Shown piece by piece: positions 33,915 through 43,153 of a stretch of DNA of 63,625 nucleotides. Location of the stretch: NCBI GenBank assembly GCA_023475345.1, contig JAMCWD010000003.1, forward strand, positions 1 through 63,625, read 5' to 3'. The DNA is from Chloroflexota bacterium (GTDB lineage: Bacteria > Vulcanimicrobiota > JAMCWD01). Position 1 is the first letter of the stretch; each line of letters begins with the position of its first letter. The notes under the pieces are model-generated. The model saw only the letters and a program-made list of their open reading frames with translations. It did no database searches and was not told the origin of the DNA. The translations under genes and the position numbers were made by a program.

Positions 33915-33976
33915 AAAAGACCGGGGAAGCGTGAAATATGAAAAATCTGTCCGCACGACACCTAACATAAAATGAT

Positions 33977-34858
33977 ATGAGCGATTCCGATATTTTAATA
34001 GATGCCGCCGAGCAGGCCGAGGAGACGCCCGTATATACGACGCTGGAGCCTGTTGAACGCGAGCGCAGTTCAAGGTTTGTAAGGACTTTCGACAGCGCGC
34101 CGCAGGGGCTTATCTGTCCCCACTTCTACGAATTACACCTCACCAAGGGCTGCCCTTATAACTGCGACTACTGTTACCTGAGAACTTCATCTCATGATAA
34201 TTTCAGGCCTATCCTGTTTACAAACCCCTGGAAGAAAATCGAGCAGGAATTGGAATCCTTTACCCAGGGGGTCTTCAACACCGGCGAAAGGGCGGACAGC
34301 CTCGCATTTTACAACGACAATACCATCAGGGCGATAAAATATTTTTCGCGCCAGAAAGAAAAATATTTGCTGCTCCTGACAAAGAGCGACAACCATGAGC
34401 TTTTTAAAACTTTGAAGCCCAGCAAAAACGTCATAGTTTCTTTTTCTGTTAATTGTAACGAAGCCGCAGAGCAGTTCGAACACTGTGCTCCGCCGCCCCG
34501 GAAAAGGCTTAAAGCCGCCCGGAAGCTTATCGATGCCGGGTGGAGGGTAAGGATAAGGCTGGACCCGGTTATCGAAGAGATAGGGATTAAAGACATCTGT
34601 AAGGACATAAGCGAAGTAGGGGCCGAGAGAGTTACCGTCGGCACGTTATACCAGGTCCCGGGAACCGCCCAGACGAACCTCTTCCACCTCCTGATTGAAT
34701 CGCCCGAAGGCATTTTGAGATACCCTGATCAATACCGCTATAATATTTACGCCCGCATCGCCGAATGGCTCGGTTTCGAGCCTTCCATCTGCCAGGAAGC
34801 GATGAAGATCTGGAAAAAGCTCGGCTGGAAATTCCAGGGTTGTAATTGTACCGAATAA
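33977..34858 (+). CDS. Radical SAM protein of the spore photoproduct lyase (SplB-like) type
   Basis: A 293-residue radical SAM enzyme. The 4Fe-4S ligands are in GCPYNCDYCY (Cys at about 59, 63, 66). The flanking residues (HLTKGCPYN, LRTSSHDNFRPILF) match the SPL family, which repairs spore photoproduct in DNA. SPL-like homologues also occur in non-sporulating bacteria with unknown substrates. A later cysteine-rich tail (GWKFQGCNC) is present. Start ATG 33977 lacks a strong ribosome site. Whether this is a true photoproduct lyase cannot be decided here. Confidence 0.78.
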   Translation: MSDSDILIDAAEQAEETPVYTTLEPVERERSSRFVRTFDSAPQGLICPHFYELHLTKGCPYNCDYCYLRTSSHDNFRPILFTNPWKKIEQELESFTQGVFNTGERADSLAFYNDNTIRAIKYFSRQKEKYLLLLTKSDNHELFKTLKPSKNVIVSFSVNCNEAAEQFEHCAPPPRKRLKAARKLIDAGWRVRIRLDPVIEEIGIKDICKDISEVGAERVTVGTLYQVPGTAQTNLFHLLIESPEGILRYPDQYRYNIYARIAEWLGFEPSICQEAMKIWKKLGWKFQGCNCTE

Positions 34859-34877
34859 AAAGCCTTCAAATCTCAGG

Positions 34878-34919
34878 TTCCGCCCATAGCCCATCAAGGA
34901 TTTTTTGATTTCGGCGGAA
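34878..34919 (+). promoter_or_regulatory. Nested hairpin in the leader of the split transketolase
   Basis: TTCCGCC (34878-34884) pairs with GGCGGAA (34913-34919). Inside lies ATCAA (34893-34897) paired with TTGAT (34905-34909). The region is about 50 bases before the start of the transketolase N-subunit. No T tract follows, so it is more likely a leader structure than a terminator. Confidence 0.35.
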
Positions 34920-34972
34920 AATAAAACGGTTAAAAAATGACAGCCTGTACGCAGCATACAGAGGAGGCCGAT

Positions 34973-35803
34973 ATGGGAAGCAATGTCGATTACGGAAAAC
35001 TTAAAGAGATGGCGAAGGAATTCCGTAAAGAAATCCTGGAAACTATTTTCGAAGCGGGGAGCGGCCATCCGGGCGGCTCGCTTTCAAGCATAGACATATT
35101 GATTGCTCTTTATTTTTACAGGATGAGGCATGACCCGAAAAACCCGGCATGGCCCGACAGGGACAGGTTCATCATGTCGAAAGGCCACGCAAGCCCTGCA
35201 ATGTACGTAACGCTTGCCGAAAGCGGCTATTTCCCGAAAGAAGAATTGAAGACATTCAGGAAGCAGGGCGGCAGGCTCCAGGGACACGTACACTGCGGCG
35301 TTCCGGGGGTCGAGTTCTGCACCGGCTCTCTCGGCCAGGGGCTTTCCGTTGCAAACGGCATGGCGCTTGGGGCGCGGGTATTGAAAAAAGATTTCAAGGT
35401 CTTCTGCCTTCTGGGAGACGGGGAAATCCAGGAAGGGCAGATATGGGAAGCGGCAATGACCGCAGGTCATCACAGGCTCAATAACGTATGCGCCATCCTG
35501 GATTATAACGGCGTCCAGGAAAACGGCCCGGTAAATTCCATCAAGAACGAAGAGCCCCAGGCCGCGAGATGGAGAGATTTCGGCTGGCATACGATAGAAA
35601 TTGACGGACATGATTTCAAGCAGATTGTCGGCGCATTGGACGAATCGGATACGGTGGCCGATAAGCCCGTGATGATTATCGCCCATACGATAAAGGGCAG
35701 GGGAGTCTCGTTTATGGAAGGTCAGGCAAAATGGCACGGCAAGGCGCCGAATAAGGAACAGCTCGAACAGGCGCTCAAAGAACTGGAACATTTCGGTTCA
35801 TGA
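34973..35803 (+). CDS. Transketolase, N-terminal (TPP-binding) subunit
   Basis: A 276-residue subunit carrying the TPP-binding half of a two-gene transketolase. The motifs GSGHPGGSLSSIDIL and LGDGEIQEGQIWEA (the TPP/Mg2+ site) are intact. HGGxP-like and FMEGQAKWHGKAPN segments follow. It works with the next gene product to move two-carbon units in the pentose phosphate pathway. I chose ATG 34973 because GAGGAGG lies 5 bases upstream. An in-frame ATG at 34937 has no such site. Confidence 0.93.
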   Translation: MGSNVDYGKLKEMAKEFRKEILETIFEAGSGHPGGSLSSIDILIALYFYRMRHDPKNPAWPDRDRFIMSKGHASPAMYVTLAESGYFPKEELKTFRKQGGRLQGHVHCGVPGVEFCTGSLGQGLSVANGMALGARVLKKDFKVFCLLGDGEIQEGQIWEAAMTAGHHRLNNVCAILDYNGVQENGPVNSIKNEEPQAARWRDFGWHTIEIDGHDFKQIVGALDESDTVADKPVMIIAHTIKGRGVSFMEGQAKWHGKAPNKEQLEQALKELEHFGS

Positions 35804-35865
35804 GCAACAAGCTTTACTGCGGCGTGTGTGCATAAAATTCTTAATTTAAGTTCCGGAGGCAGATT

Positions 35866-36807
35866 ATGGAAATGGTTGCGACAAGGGAGGCGTTCGGCAA
35901 AACCCTCGTAGAACTGGGAAGCGAAAACGAAAGGATCGTAGTCCTTTCAGGCGACCTGGAAGATTCGACGCGTGCGGAATATTTCAAAAAAGAATTTCCA
36001 GAAAGGTTCTTCAACCTGGGCATCGCCGAGCAGGATATAATAGGGACGGCCGCCGGGATGAGCATGGACGGGCTTATCCCCTTTGCATGCTCGTTCGCGG
36101 TCTTTATAACCAACCGTCCTTACGACACGCTGAGGGTCTCCGTATGCTATAACAACGCCAATGTCAAGGTAATAGGCACCCACGGCGGCATAACCGTGGG
36201 GCCGGACGGCGCCACCGCCCAGTGCCTTGAAGATATCGCAATCACCCGCGTGCTGCCGAACATTAAAGTGGTTTACCCCGTTGACGCGGTTGAAACGAAG
36301 AAGGCCGTGAGAGCCGTCGCGGAATTTGAAGGCCCCGTTTACATGAGACTGGGAAGGACGCCTTACCCTGTCATAACCGTGGAGTCCGACCCGTTCATAA
36401 TCGGGAAGTCAAATATGATGCGGGACGGGAAAGATGTAACAATGATCGCATGCGGGCTTATGGTGTCCGAATCGTTGAAAGCCGCGGAAATCCTTGCAGG
36501 AGAAGGCGTCGGGGCAAGGGTTATAAACATGCACACGATAAAGCCGATAGATAAGGAAGCGATAATAAAAGCCGCAGGAGAAACCGGCGCTGTAGTTACC
36601 GCGGAGGAGCATCAAATAAACGGCGGCCTCGGCGGGGCCGTGTCGGAAGTGCTTGCAATGAATGCGCCCGTCCCTGTCGAGATGGTGGCCGTCATGGATA
36701 CGTTCGGCGAATCGGGGGAGCCTGAAGAACTTTTGATAAAATATCACCTGACGGCAAACGATATAGCGGCGGCGGCCAGGAGAACCATATCGAGAAAAAA
36801 ATCTTAG
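35866..36807 (+). CDS. Transketolase, C-terminal (pyrimidine-binding) subunit
   Basis: A 313-residue second half of the split transketolase. The central E of NLGIAEQDIIGTAAGMSMDG is the catalytic glutamate that activates TPP. The YDTLRVSVCYNNANVKVIG and GGITVGPDGATAQCLEDI stretches are typical. The C-terminal domain (INMHTIKPID, EEHQINGGLGGAVSEVL) is complete. It has a GGAGG ribosome site and lies 62 bases after the N-subunit, in one operon. Confidence 0.94.
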   Translation: MEMVATREAFGKTLVELGSENERIVVLSGDLEDSTRAEYFKKEFPERFFNLGIAEQDIIGTAAGMSMDGLIPFACSFAVFITNRPYDTLRVSVCYNNANVKVIGTHGGITVGPDGATAQCLEDIAITRVLPNIKVVYPVDAVETKKAVRAVAEFEGPVYMRLGRTPYPVITVESDPFIIGKSNMMRDGKDVTMIACGLMVSESLKAAEILAGEGVGARVINMHTIKPIDKEAIIKAAGETGAVVTAEEHQINGGLGGAVSEVLAMNAPVPVEMVAVMDTFGESGEPEELLIKYHLTANDIAAAARRTISRKKS

Positions 36808-36931
36808 GGTCCTGTACGGCCGGTTTTTCTTAATCCGCCCAAATCGGGTTACAGGGAAAAGAGGCCGCGAAGAGAAGAATTTAGGGTATCACCGGGCATG
36901 TCGGCCCGGATTAAATAACGGCCGGAGGCGC

Positions 36932-37954
36932 ATGATGCGGATCGTTGTTACAGGCGGCGCGGGCTTTATAGGGACCAATTTTCTTTTTCTCATGCATGAA
37001 AAATATCCGGGTTATCACATCCGTGTGCTTGACGCCCTCACTTACTCCGGCAACAAAGATAACCTGCTTTCGCTCCTTGAATCGCCTGGCATCGAGTTCA
37101 TCCGGGGCGACATAAGGGAGCCGGATACGTGCATGGAAGCCGTCGAAGGCATGGACGGCGTGGTTAATTTCGCGGCGGAGAGCCATGTTGACCGTTCCAT
37201 CCACGACGCGTCGGATTTTCTCTCGACGAACATTGCAGGCACATATAACATGCTGAAAGCGGCGAAAGAAAGAAACGTAGAACGATTCCTCCACATCAGC
37301 ACCGACGAAGTTTACGGAAGCGTGGAAAGCGGCTCGTCGAAAGAAGACGATCCACTTCTTCCTGCAAGCCCTTATTCCGCAAGCAAGGCGTCAGCCGACC
37401 TGCTCGTCCATTCTTTCGGCATGACGTTCGGATACAGGGCCATGATAACACGAAGCTCGAATAACTTCGGCCCTTACCAGTATCCCGAAAAATTGATCCC
37501 GTTTTTCATAAGCAACATCATGGAAGGCAAAAAAGTCCCGCTCTACGGCGACGGCCTGAATGTCAGGGACTGGATCTTTGTAAAGGACAACTGCGAGGCG
37601 CTGGATGCCGTGTTTCATAAAGGCACACCCGGCAGGATATATAACGTCGGGGGCGGTTGTGAGAAAACGAATATGGAAATTACCCGCTGCCTGCTGGAAT
37701 ATTTCGGAAAGGACGATTCGTTCATCGAATTCGTCAAAGACCGCCCGGGGCATGACAGGCGCTACTCCCTGGACTGCACGAGGATTACGGAGGAGCTAGG
37801 CTGGCGTCCGGAACACAAATTCGAAGACGCGCTCACCGCCACCATCGAATGGTATATCGACAACCGTCCCTGGTGGGAGGCGATTAAAAAGAAGAGGGAA
37901 GAGTACATCAGCTTCATGGAAAAACATTACGACAGTCTTTCGTTAAAAAAGTAG
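36932..37954 (+). CDS. rfbB: dTDP-glucose 4,6-dehydratase
   Basis: A 340-residue extended SDR enzyme that converts dTDP-glucose to dTDP-4-keto-6-deoxyglucose, a step towards rhamnose and other deoxysugars. The NAD-binding GGAGFIGTNF is at residues 8-17. The active-site HISTDEVYGS and YSASKASAD (YxxxK) motifs are present, and DRPGHDRRYSLD near the end is specific for RfbB. No rfbA, rfbC or rfbD lies next to it. The ATG pair at 36932/36935 follows GGAGG. A class I methyltransferase gene follows 9 bases later. Confidence 0.93.
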   Translation: MMRIVVTGGAGFIGTNFLFLMHEKYPGYHIRVLDALTYSGNKDNLLSLLESPGIEFIRGDIREPDTCMEAVEGMDGVVNFAAESHVDRSIHDASDFLSTNIAGTYNMLKAAKERNVERFLHISTDEVYGSVESGSSKEDDPLLPASPYSASKASADLLVHSFGMTFGYRAMITRSSNNFGPYQYPEKLIPFFISNIMEGKKVPLYGDGLNVRDWIFVKDNCEALDAVFHKGTPGRIYNVGGGCEKTNMEITRCLLEYFGKDDSFIEFVKDRPGHDRRYSLDCTRITEELGWRPEHKFEDALTATIEWYIDNRPWWEAIKKKREEYISFMEKHYDSLSLKK

Positions 37955-37963
37955 GCCGTTTTC

Positions 37964-38722
37964 ATGAAAAAAGATCCTGTCAGGAGTTTTTACCATGCCG
38001 TCCAGTGGCTGAGGGTTCATGGGGTTAAGAAGGGCCTGCTGCCCGACCCGTCGGCGCCGTTCTTATCGCGCCTTAAAGGAACCGGTATAGAGATAGGCGC
38101 CCTCCATAACCCGGCACGGCTGACGGGGGCCGATAAGGTCATATACGTGGATTACAGGTCTAAAAAAGATCTGGAAGAAGAGTATCCCGAACTTGAAGGA
38201 TTTGACATTACAGAGCCTGACGTCTTATGCGACGCGCAGGACCTCAGGCCTTTCGAGGACGGATCGATGGATTTCATAGTGGCGTCTCACATTATTGAGC
38301 ATCTGCCGGACCCCGTGAAGGCACTCTTCGAATTCCGCCGCGTCCTCAAGCCGGGAGGATTATTATACCTGGCAGTCCCCGATAAAAGATATACTTTCGA
38401 CCGGCTCCGCCCGCTGACGGGCTTCGAGCACCTCCTGGAAGATTTCAAGACAAAGCCTGAAGAAAGAGAAAAGACGGACGCTCCTCATTTCCTGGAATGG
38501 GCCACGCTTGTTGACGGCTATAACGGCGAAGCGGCGGAAGTCCAGGCCCGCAAAGTGATAGACGGGGGCTATTCGATCCATTACCATGTTTTTACAGGCC
38601 AAAGTTTTTTACAACTGATCGAATTTCTCAGGATCAGGCTGGGTTTCAATTTCGAAGTCGTGATGAAAAATTCCGCATGGGGCAGGCACGACGCGCTTTT
38701 TTTGTTGCGAAAGGCGGAATAA
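37964..38722 (+). CDS. Class I SAM-dependent methyltransferase
   Basis: A 252-residue methyltransferase. The SAM motif is slightly divergent (GIEIGALHNPARL), followed by the acidic VIYVDYRSKKDLEEEYPE. The conserved IVASHIIEHLPDPVKALFEF and VLKPGGLLYLAVPDKR motifs are typical of type 11 methyltransferases in polysaccharide gene groups. It follows rfbB by 9 bases, so a sugar or polysaccharide acceptor is plausible but not shown. Confidence 0.83.
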   Translation: MKKDPVRSFYHAVQWLRVHGVKKGLLPDPSAPFLSRLKGTGIEIGALHNPARLTGADKVIYVDYRSKKDLEEEYPELEGFDITEPDVLCDAQDLRPFEDGSMDFIVASHIIEHLPDPVKALFEFRRVLKPGGLLYLAVPDKRYTFDRLRPLTGFEHLLEDFKTKPEEREKTDAPHFLEWATLVDGYNGEAAEVQARKVIDGGYSIHYHVFTGQSFLQLIEFLRIRLGFNFEVVMKNSAWGRHDALFLLRKAE

Positions 38723-38755
38723 ATAGCCGCTTGAAGATGAATATCTCAGGCCATG

Positions 38756-39766
38756 TTAATTTTCACATGCTTCATCTGGCTTCCCATAAGTCTTCCTCTT
38801 TTTGTCGGAGGCCCAGCCCTGCCGTATATAAATAAAAAGCAGTATCCCTATCAGCGCCGCTACCGTGAAGTTCATGCCCGGCTTCATGTGAAGCGGTGTT
38901 ATAAAAGCTTCGACAAGTCCTGCCACTACAAGGATCGGGATAAGGCCGATCATGAGCACAAGGGCTTCCTTGCCCGCCCGCCTCAATGATTCTCCCCTCG
39001 TCAGGTCGCCCGGGTTGATGAGGGCATAGCCCATCATGAACCCCGCGCCCCCGGCGATAAATATCGCGAAAAGCTCGGGCACCCCGTGTATTGTTACCTG
39101 GGACAATATATCCAGCCCCCTCCCGAAGCTTGTGAACAGCGCTGTTAAAGCCCCCAAAAAGAACCCGTTGAATATCAGCGAAAGGAATGTCCCGACTCCG
39201 AAAGTTACGCCGAGAGCGAAGGCCAGAATAGCCACCTGTATGTTATTGGTCATTATGAAACTCGATATTACGGGCTTTTCGTCCTCGTCCATCTTGAACC
39301 AGTTATCGCTGTCCTTAAGCCTGTGCTCGGCGTAAGTCAGGAAATCCGGCATGGGCAAAAACGCCTCGGTCGATTCCCTGTCATAAATACAAACAAAAAA
39401 TCCGATAATGGCCGATATCATGAAGACCATGAAGGCAAGCCCCACCGGGAGAATATTTTTCCTGAGAGTCATGGGGAAATCACAGGCGAAGAACTGCCAT
39501 AGCCGTGAAAGTCTTTTCGGAGGAATATAATAAAGGCGCGCATGGGCCATCCCTACAAGACGGTTGAGGTAAGCGGTTTCGGGCGCTTCGGGATAATACG
39601 TGGAGAGGTATGAAAGGTCGCCGGTTACTTCGCGGTAAAGGTCGCCCATGTCGGTCAATTCATTCCCGTCAAGCGCCCTTTCGTCGCGGAGGTCAAACCT
39701 GGAAACATAGCCCTCAAGCTCTTTCCATGCGCCCGACCTTTCACGCAAAAACTGCTCCAGCTTCAT
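38756..39766 (-). CDS. Stage II sporulation protein M-like (SpoIIM/DUF95) membrane protein
   Basis: A 336-residue membrane protein with five or six helices in its C-terminal two thirds. The pattern FLSLIFNGFFLGALTALFTS followed by HGVPELFAIFIAGGAGFMMG is the SpoIIM signature. In non-sporulating bacteria such proteins appear next to RDD-family genes, as here, where an RDD gene lies divergently 81 bases away. The function of the pair is not known. The ATG has a GGAAGAG site. It does not imply sporulation. Confidence 0.88.
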   Translation of the reverse strand: MKLEQFLRERSGAWKELEGYVSRFDLRDERALDGNELTDMGDLYREVTGDLSYLSTYYPEAPETAYLNRLVGMAHARLYYIPPKRLSRLWQFFACDFPMTLRKNILPVGLAFMVFMISAIIGFFVCIYDRESTEAFLPMPDFLTYAEHRLKDSDNWFKMDEDEKPVISSFIMTNNIQVAILAFALGVTFGVGTFLSLIFNGFFLGALTALFTSFGRGLDILSQVTIHGVPELFAIFIAGGAGFMMGYALINPGDLTRGESLRRAGKEALVLMIGLIPILVVAGLVEAFITPLHMKPGMNFTVAALIGILLFIYIRQGWASDKKRKTYGKPDEACEN

Positions 39767-39847
39767 TGCTCTTCCGATTTTATCAGAGTTCTGGTAAAAT
39801 GTAAATTCAGATATACTTTCCGAAGATTAAAAAGAAAATAAATAATT

Positions 39848-40612
39848 ATGGATACGCATGTAATAGTTGAAACTCCAGAAAGTGTCACGATAACTTACGA
39901 GGTTGCGGGCATAGGCTCCCGCTTCGTCGCGCAGGTCATCGATCTTTTAATTTTAACCGGCGGGTACCTGTTTTTAATTATAGGCTACGCGGCGATATCG
40001 GAAGTGCTGGAAAAAACGGCTCCGAAGCTCGGAAGCTCGCCCTGGCCCACCGTTATCCTTATTATTATGTCTTTCCTTTACATGTGGGGTTATTTCATAT
40101 TTTTCGAATCGTTGTGGGCGGGGCAGACTCCCGGCAAGCGCGCGTTGAGGCTCCGGGTTATCCAGGAGGGCGGCTACCCCGCACCTTTTTCAAGCGTAGT
40201 TTTGAGGAACCTCATCCGCGTGGTGGATTGGGTGCCTTTAATGTACTGTGCGGGATTCTTGACGATGCTCCTGAACAAAAGTTGTAAAAGGATCGGCGAT
40301 TTCGCCGCGGGAACCATCGTCATAAAAGAACGCGGCGTCCTGGATGTTAGAAAGAAGACGCCGGGCATCGAGAGGACGCTCTTAGCGCTGCCGGTGGAAA
40401 GGCTGGACGACGGGGAGATAATCCTTATAAAAAGATTCCTTGGAAGAAGAAAAGAACTGGATAACAACAACCGGGCCGAGCTTGCCCACAGGCTGGCCGT
40501 GAATGCAAGGGACAAGATGGGCCTTGCGTCGATCCCCGAAGAATACCTGAGCCTGGAAGATTTCCTGGCAAAGATAGTCGAAGCTTCATCTTACGGCAGG
40601 CATCTGAGCTGA
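39848..40612 (+). CDS. RDD-family membrane protein
   Basis: A 254-residue protein with the RDD domain: Arg in AGIGSRFVAQVIDLLILTGG, two or three helices, then the W-AGQTPGKRALRLRVI and FLTMLLNKSCKRIGDFAAGT motifs. The cytoplasmic C-terminal tail (about 170-254) is charged. RDD proteins are often membrane adaptors or transporters. It is divergent from the SpoIIM-like gene, a pairing seen in many bacteria. Confidence 0.88.
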   Translation: MDTHVIVETPESVTITYEVAGIGSRFVAQVIDLLILTGGYLFLIIGYAAISEVLEKTAPKLGSSPWPTVILIIMSFLYMWGYFIFFESLWAGQTPGKRALRLRVIQEGGYPAPFSSVVLRNLIRVVDWVPLMYCAGFLTMLLNKSCKRIGDFAAGTIVIKERGVLDVRKKTPGIERTLLALPVERLDDGEIILIKRFLGRRKELDNNNRAELAHRLAVNARDKMGLASIPEEYLSLEDFLAKIVEASSYGRHLS

Positions 40613-40702
40613 AAGTTGCGGAAAGAAAAAGTAGAAGGAGACAGAGCCGCTATCCTGAATTGAAGGCCTGTTCTCAAAAAACTTCTATTAGGAGGATTTG
40701 TT

Positions 40703-41329
40703 GTGAAATCAACTGATAAACAAAAATATCTATTAGGTGCAGTTGTTATCTTCTTAATGCTTATAATATTCTTTATATTATTTCTTGACCATGCTCTAAA
40801 TTCGGAAGATAGAACCAGGACAAAAATGGGGGAACATCGCGTAAAGGCAAAAGCGCTTTTGGCACAGGGCAATTACAAAAAAGCGGCCAGGGAGCTAGAA
40901 AAAGTCATCTCTCTGGACAAAGGCTGGGAGCCTGATGTGTCCTATGAAATTGGTGTAATATATTATGAGCACAAAGACTATAAACATGCGTTGAAATATT
41001 TCCTGCGCGCAAAACGAGCTTATAAAGAACAAAACTACCCTCCTTCAGGAGAATTTGGGAATGCAAGCCTTTATTATTACTTAGGTTGTACCTACAAGGA
41101 ATTGGGTGACACCATCCATGCCGTTAAGTATTTATTCGCATCGGTAAAAGCTCTAAATGACTTCTTTAATATGGATCGCAAAGCAAATCCTGAATTTTAT
41201 GATAAGGCAGGGCAGCCTATAAAGGACGGGACTTATTATCGCATTTATCAGGATGGAAAGAAGAAATTGAAAGAAGTCATGATAGACTATGAAAAATTGA
41301 AAGATAATGCCAGAAAAAACAGAAAATAA
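40703..41329 (+). CDS. Membrane-anchored TPR-like protein
   Basis: A 208-residue protein with an N-terminal membrane anchor (about 9-29) and two or three TPR-like helices (AKALLAQGNYKKAARELEKV, YEHKDYKHALKYFLRAK, GCTYKELGDTIHAVKYLFAS). The DNA is visibly richer in A and T than its neighbours, so it may have been gained by transfer. Start is GTG at 40703, with AGGAGG seven bases upstream. No family is recognised. Confidence 0.78.
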   Translation: MKSTDKQKYLLGAVVIFLMLIIFFILFLDHALNSEDRTRTKMGEHRVKAKALLAQGNYKKAARELEKVISLDKGWEPDVSYEIGVIYYEHKDYKHALKYFLRAKRAYKEQNYPPSGEFGNASLYYYLGCTYKELGDTIHAVKYLFASVKALNDFFNMDRKANPEFYDKAGQPIKDGTYYRIYQDGKKKLKEVMIDYEKLKDNARKNRK

Positions 41330-41380
41330 CACTCTTTAGGTTATGCCGAATCATTTGCGATTTATTATTTCTCCCTACCC

Positions 41381-41878
41381 TCACAGGTAAATTTCGAAAG
41401 GCACGATCTCCGGGTTCAAGTTTTTTGCGCCCACGAAAACTTCAAGCGGGTAATGTTTCCCGTCCCTGTAAATGTCGAATTCAAGCTTTGTCGTGCCCGG
41501 CGTGATCCTGAAATCGAAGCCGTCCTCGGCCCCCCAATTCCATGCTTTGAATGTCATGTCTTTCTTTCCCATCGTAACTTCGGCTTCGGTTTTTTCGATG
41601 GGGAGGCTCCTTGCCCTGACGAAGCCGCCGTCACCTTCTATCTTTCCATAAAACGAATGTTTATCCCCGTAAGATTTCCAGCGGATGTGCCACCCCCCGC
41701 CGTCCTCCCAGATGAAAACGCCGTTTACCTTTGCCGGGATTTCAGGCTTGCCGTGCTGGATAAGCCGGAGCTTGTCCCGCACGGAAGTTTTGTTCTGTCT
41801 GTCCAGCCATATATCCCCGAATACGACGCCCGTACAAAGGAAGCTTATCGCCAGAAGAGCTGCGAATATTTTTTTCAT
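41381..41878 (-). CDS. Exported protein of unknown function
   Basis: A 165-residue protein with signal peptide MKKIFAALLAISFLCTGVVF. The mature part is beta-rich and repeats the pattern GGWHIRWKSYGDKHSFYGKI, which suggests a small beta sandwich or barrel. I recognise no family. It lies 24 bases after the MacB-like gene on the same strand and may be the last gene of that export operon. Confidence 0.7.
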   Translation of the reverse strand: MKKIFAALLAISFLCTGVVFGDIWLDRQNKTSVRDKLRLIQHGKPEIPAKVNGVFIWEDGGGWHIRWKSYGDKHSFYGKIEGDGGFVRARSLPIEKTEAEVTMGKKDMTFKAWNWGAEDGFDFRITPGTTKLEFDIYRDGKHYPLEVFVGAKNLNPEIVPFEIYL

Positions 41879-41902
41879 CTTCCACCTCCCGCAGGTTATA
41901 CT

Positions 41903-43096
41903 TTATTCATACCTCAAAGCGTAAATCGGGTCAAGGTGTGATGCCTTGCGTGCAGGAAATACGCCGAAGGCTATCCCGACGAACGCAGATACGAATACCG
42001 CCAGCATTATAGCATTCCATGCAATGACCAGGGGCCATTTGAGAGCGGCGGAAAAAATCGCCGCAAGCCCAATCCCGAGCAAGATCCCCACGACCCCCCC
42101 CAGCAGGCTGATCATCACCGATTCGATAAGGAACTGCTTCAGGATATCCGACGGCCTTGCGCCCACCGCCATCCTGACGCCGATTTCCCTCGTCCTTTCG
42201 GTAACCGAGACCAGCATTATGTTCATGATCCCTATCCCGCCGACGATGAGCGAAACTGCAGCTATCCCTCCCAGGAGGAGGATCATGACGCCGGTGGTCT
42301 GTGCGGCCGCCTGTGAAATTTCAGCCTGTGTCCTTATGCCGAAATCATCGTCCTTCTCTTCGGTGATCCTGTGACGCTGCCGCAAAAGAAGAGTTATCTC
42401 CTGCTGGGCTTCTTTCTCGCCTTTCTCATCCACTGCCGAAGCCATGATATGAGAAAGGTAATTGACGCCCATCAGCCTCGCCATGCAGGTCGAATAAGGG
42501 ATTATAACCACGTCGTCCTGGTTCCTCCCCATGGAGCTTCCCTTTACAGCCATGACCCCTATCACGCGGAAAGGTATCTTCTTGATCCTGACTACTTTAT
42601 CCAAGGGGTCGATATCGCCGAATAGCTCCTGCTTAACCTCGTTGCCAAGGACGCATACTTTTGCAAGGTTATTTACTTCGGTCTGGTCGATGAACTTGCC
42701 GGAAGCAAGATCCCAGTTCCTGATCGTTACGAAATCCGGCCCGACGCCGTTAATCTGTGTGGACCAGTTCTGGTTTTCGTAAACTACCTGGGCGACTGTG
42801 GACTGGTCGGGAGATACGGCGCTCACCGAAGGACATTCCCTTGCTATGGCCTCGGCGTCCCCGACCGTCAATGTCGTAATTGAGCCGTGGCCGCCTCTTA
42901 CCCCGCCTGCGGTCGTCGTGCCGGGAAAAATCATCATCACGTTGCTGCCCAGGCTCTTGATGCTGTTGTTTATCATATTCTTTGCGCTCTCGCCGATTGA
43001 AACCATCGCTATGACCGACGCCACGCCTATTATGACGCCGAGCATCGTAAGGCCTGTCCTCATTTTATTGCGCGCAAGCGCCCGCAGGGCCGTCAT
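41903..43096 (-). CDS. MacB-type ABC transporter permease without ATPase domain
   Basis: A 397-residue FtsX/MacB-like permease. The N-terminal RNKMRTGLTMLGVIIGVASV is the MacB core signature. A large periplasmic MacB domain (VSAVSPDQSTVAQVV onward) and three C-terminal helices follow. It exports a substrate with the MacA-like and TolC-like proteins upstream. The fused N-terminal ATPase of MacB is absent and no separate ATPase gene adjoins it. The ATG at 43096 seems late: upstream codons read IDFINLI, and AGGAG lies 9 bases before an ATA codon at 43117, so the true start may be non-ATG. Confidence 0.87.
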   Translation of the reverse strand: MTALRALARNKMRTGLTMLGVIIGVASVIAMVSIGESAKNMINNSIKSLGSNVMMIFPGTTTAGGVRGGHGSITTLTVGDAEAIARECPSVSAVSPDQSTVAQVVYENQNWSTQINGVGPDFVTIRNWDLASGKFIDQTEVNNLAKVCVLGNEVKQELFGDIDPLDKVVRIKKIPFRVIGVMAVKGSSMGRNQDDVVIIPYSTCMARLMGVNYLSHIMASAVDEKGEKEAQQEITLLLRQRHRITEEKDDDFGIRTQAEISQAAAQTTGVMILLLGGIAAVSLIVGGIGIMNIMLVSVTERTREIGVRMAVGARPSDILKQFLIESVMISLLGGVVGILLGIGLAAIFSAALKWPLVIAWNAIMLAVFVSAFVGIAFGVFPARKASHLDPIYALRYE

Positions 43097-43153
43097 TATC
43101 AGGTTTATAAAATCTATTTGAAACCACTCCTGTCCTAATCAGGTCAAACTATC

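Noticed and set aside
36811..36855. CCTGTA/TACAGG inverted repeat after the transketolase
   Set aside because: Only six pairs across a loop of over 30 bases, easily explained by chance.
38756..39766. Evidence for sporulation from the SpoIIM-like and SplB-like genes
   Set aside because: Both families are common in non-sporulating bacteria, and no other sporulation genes occur here.
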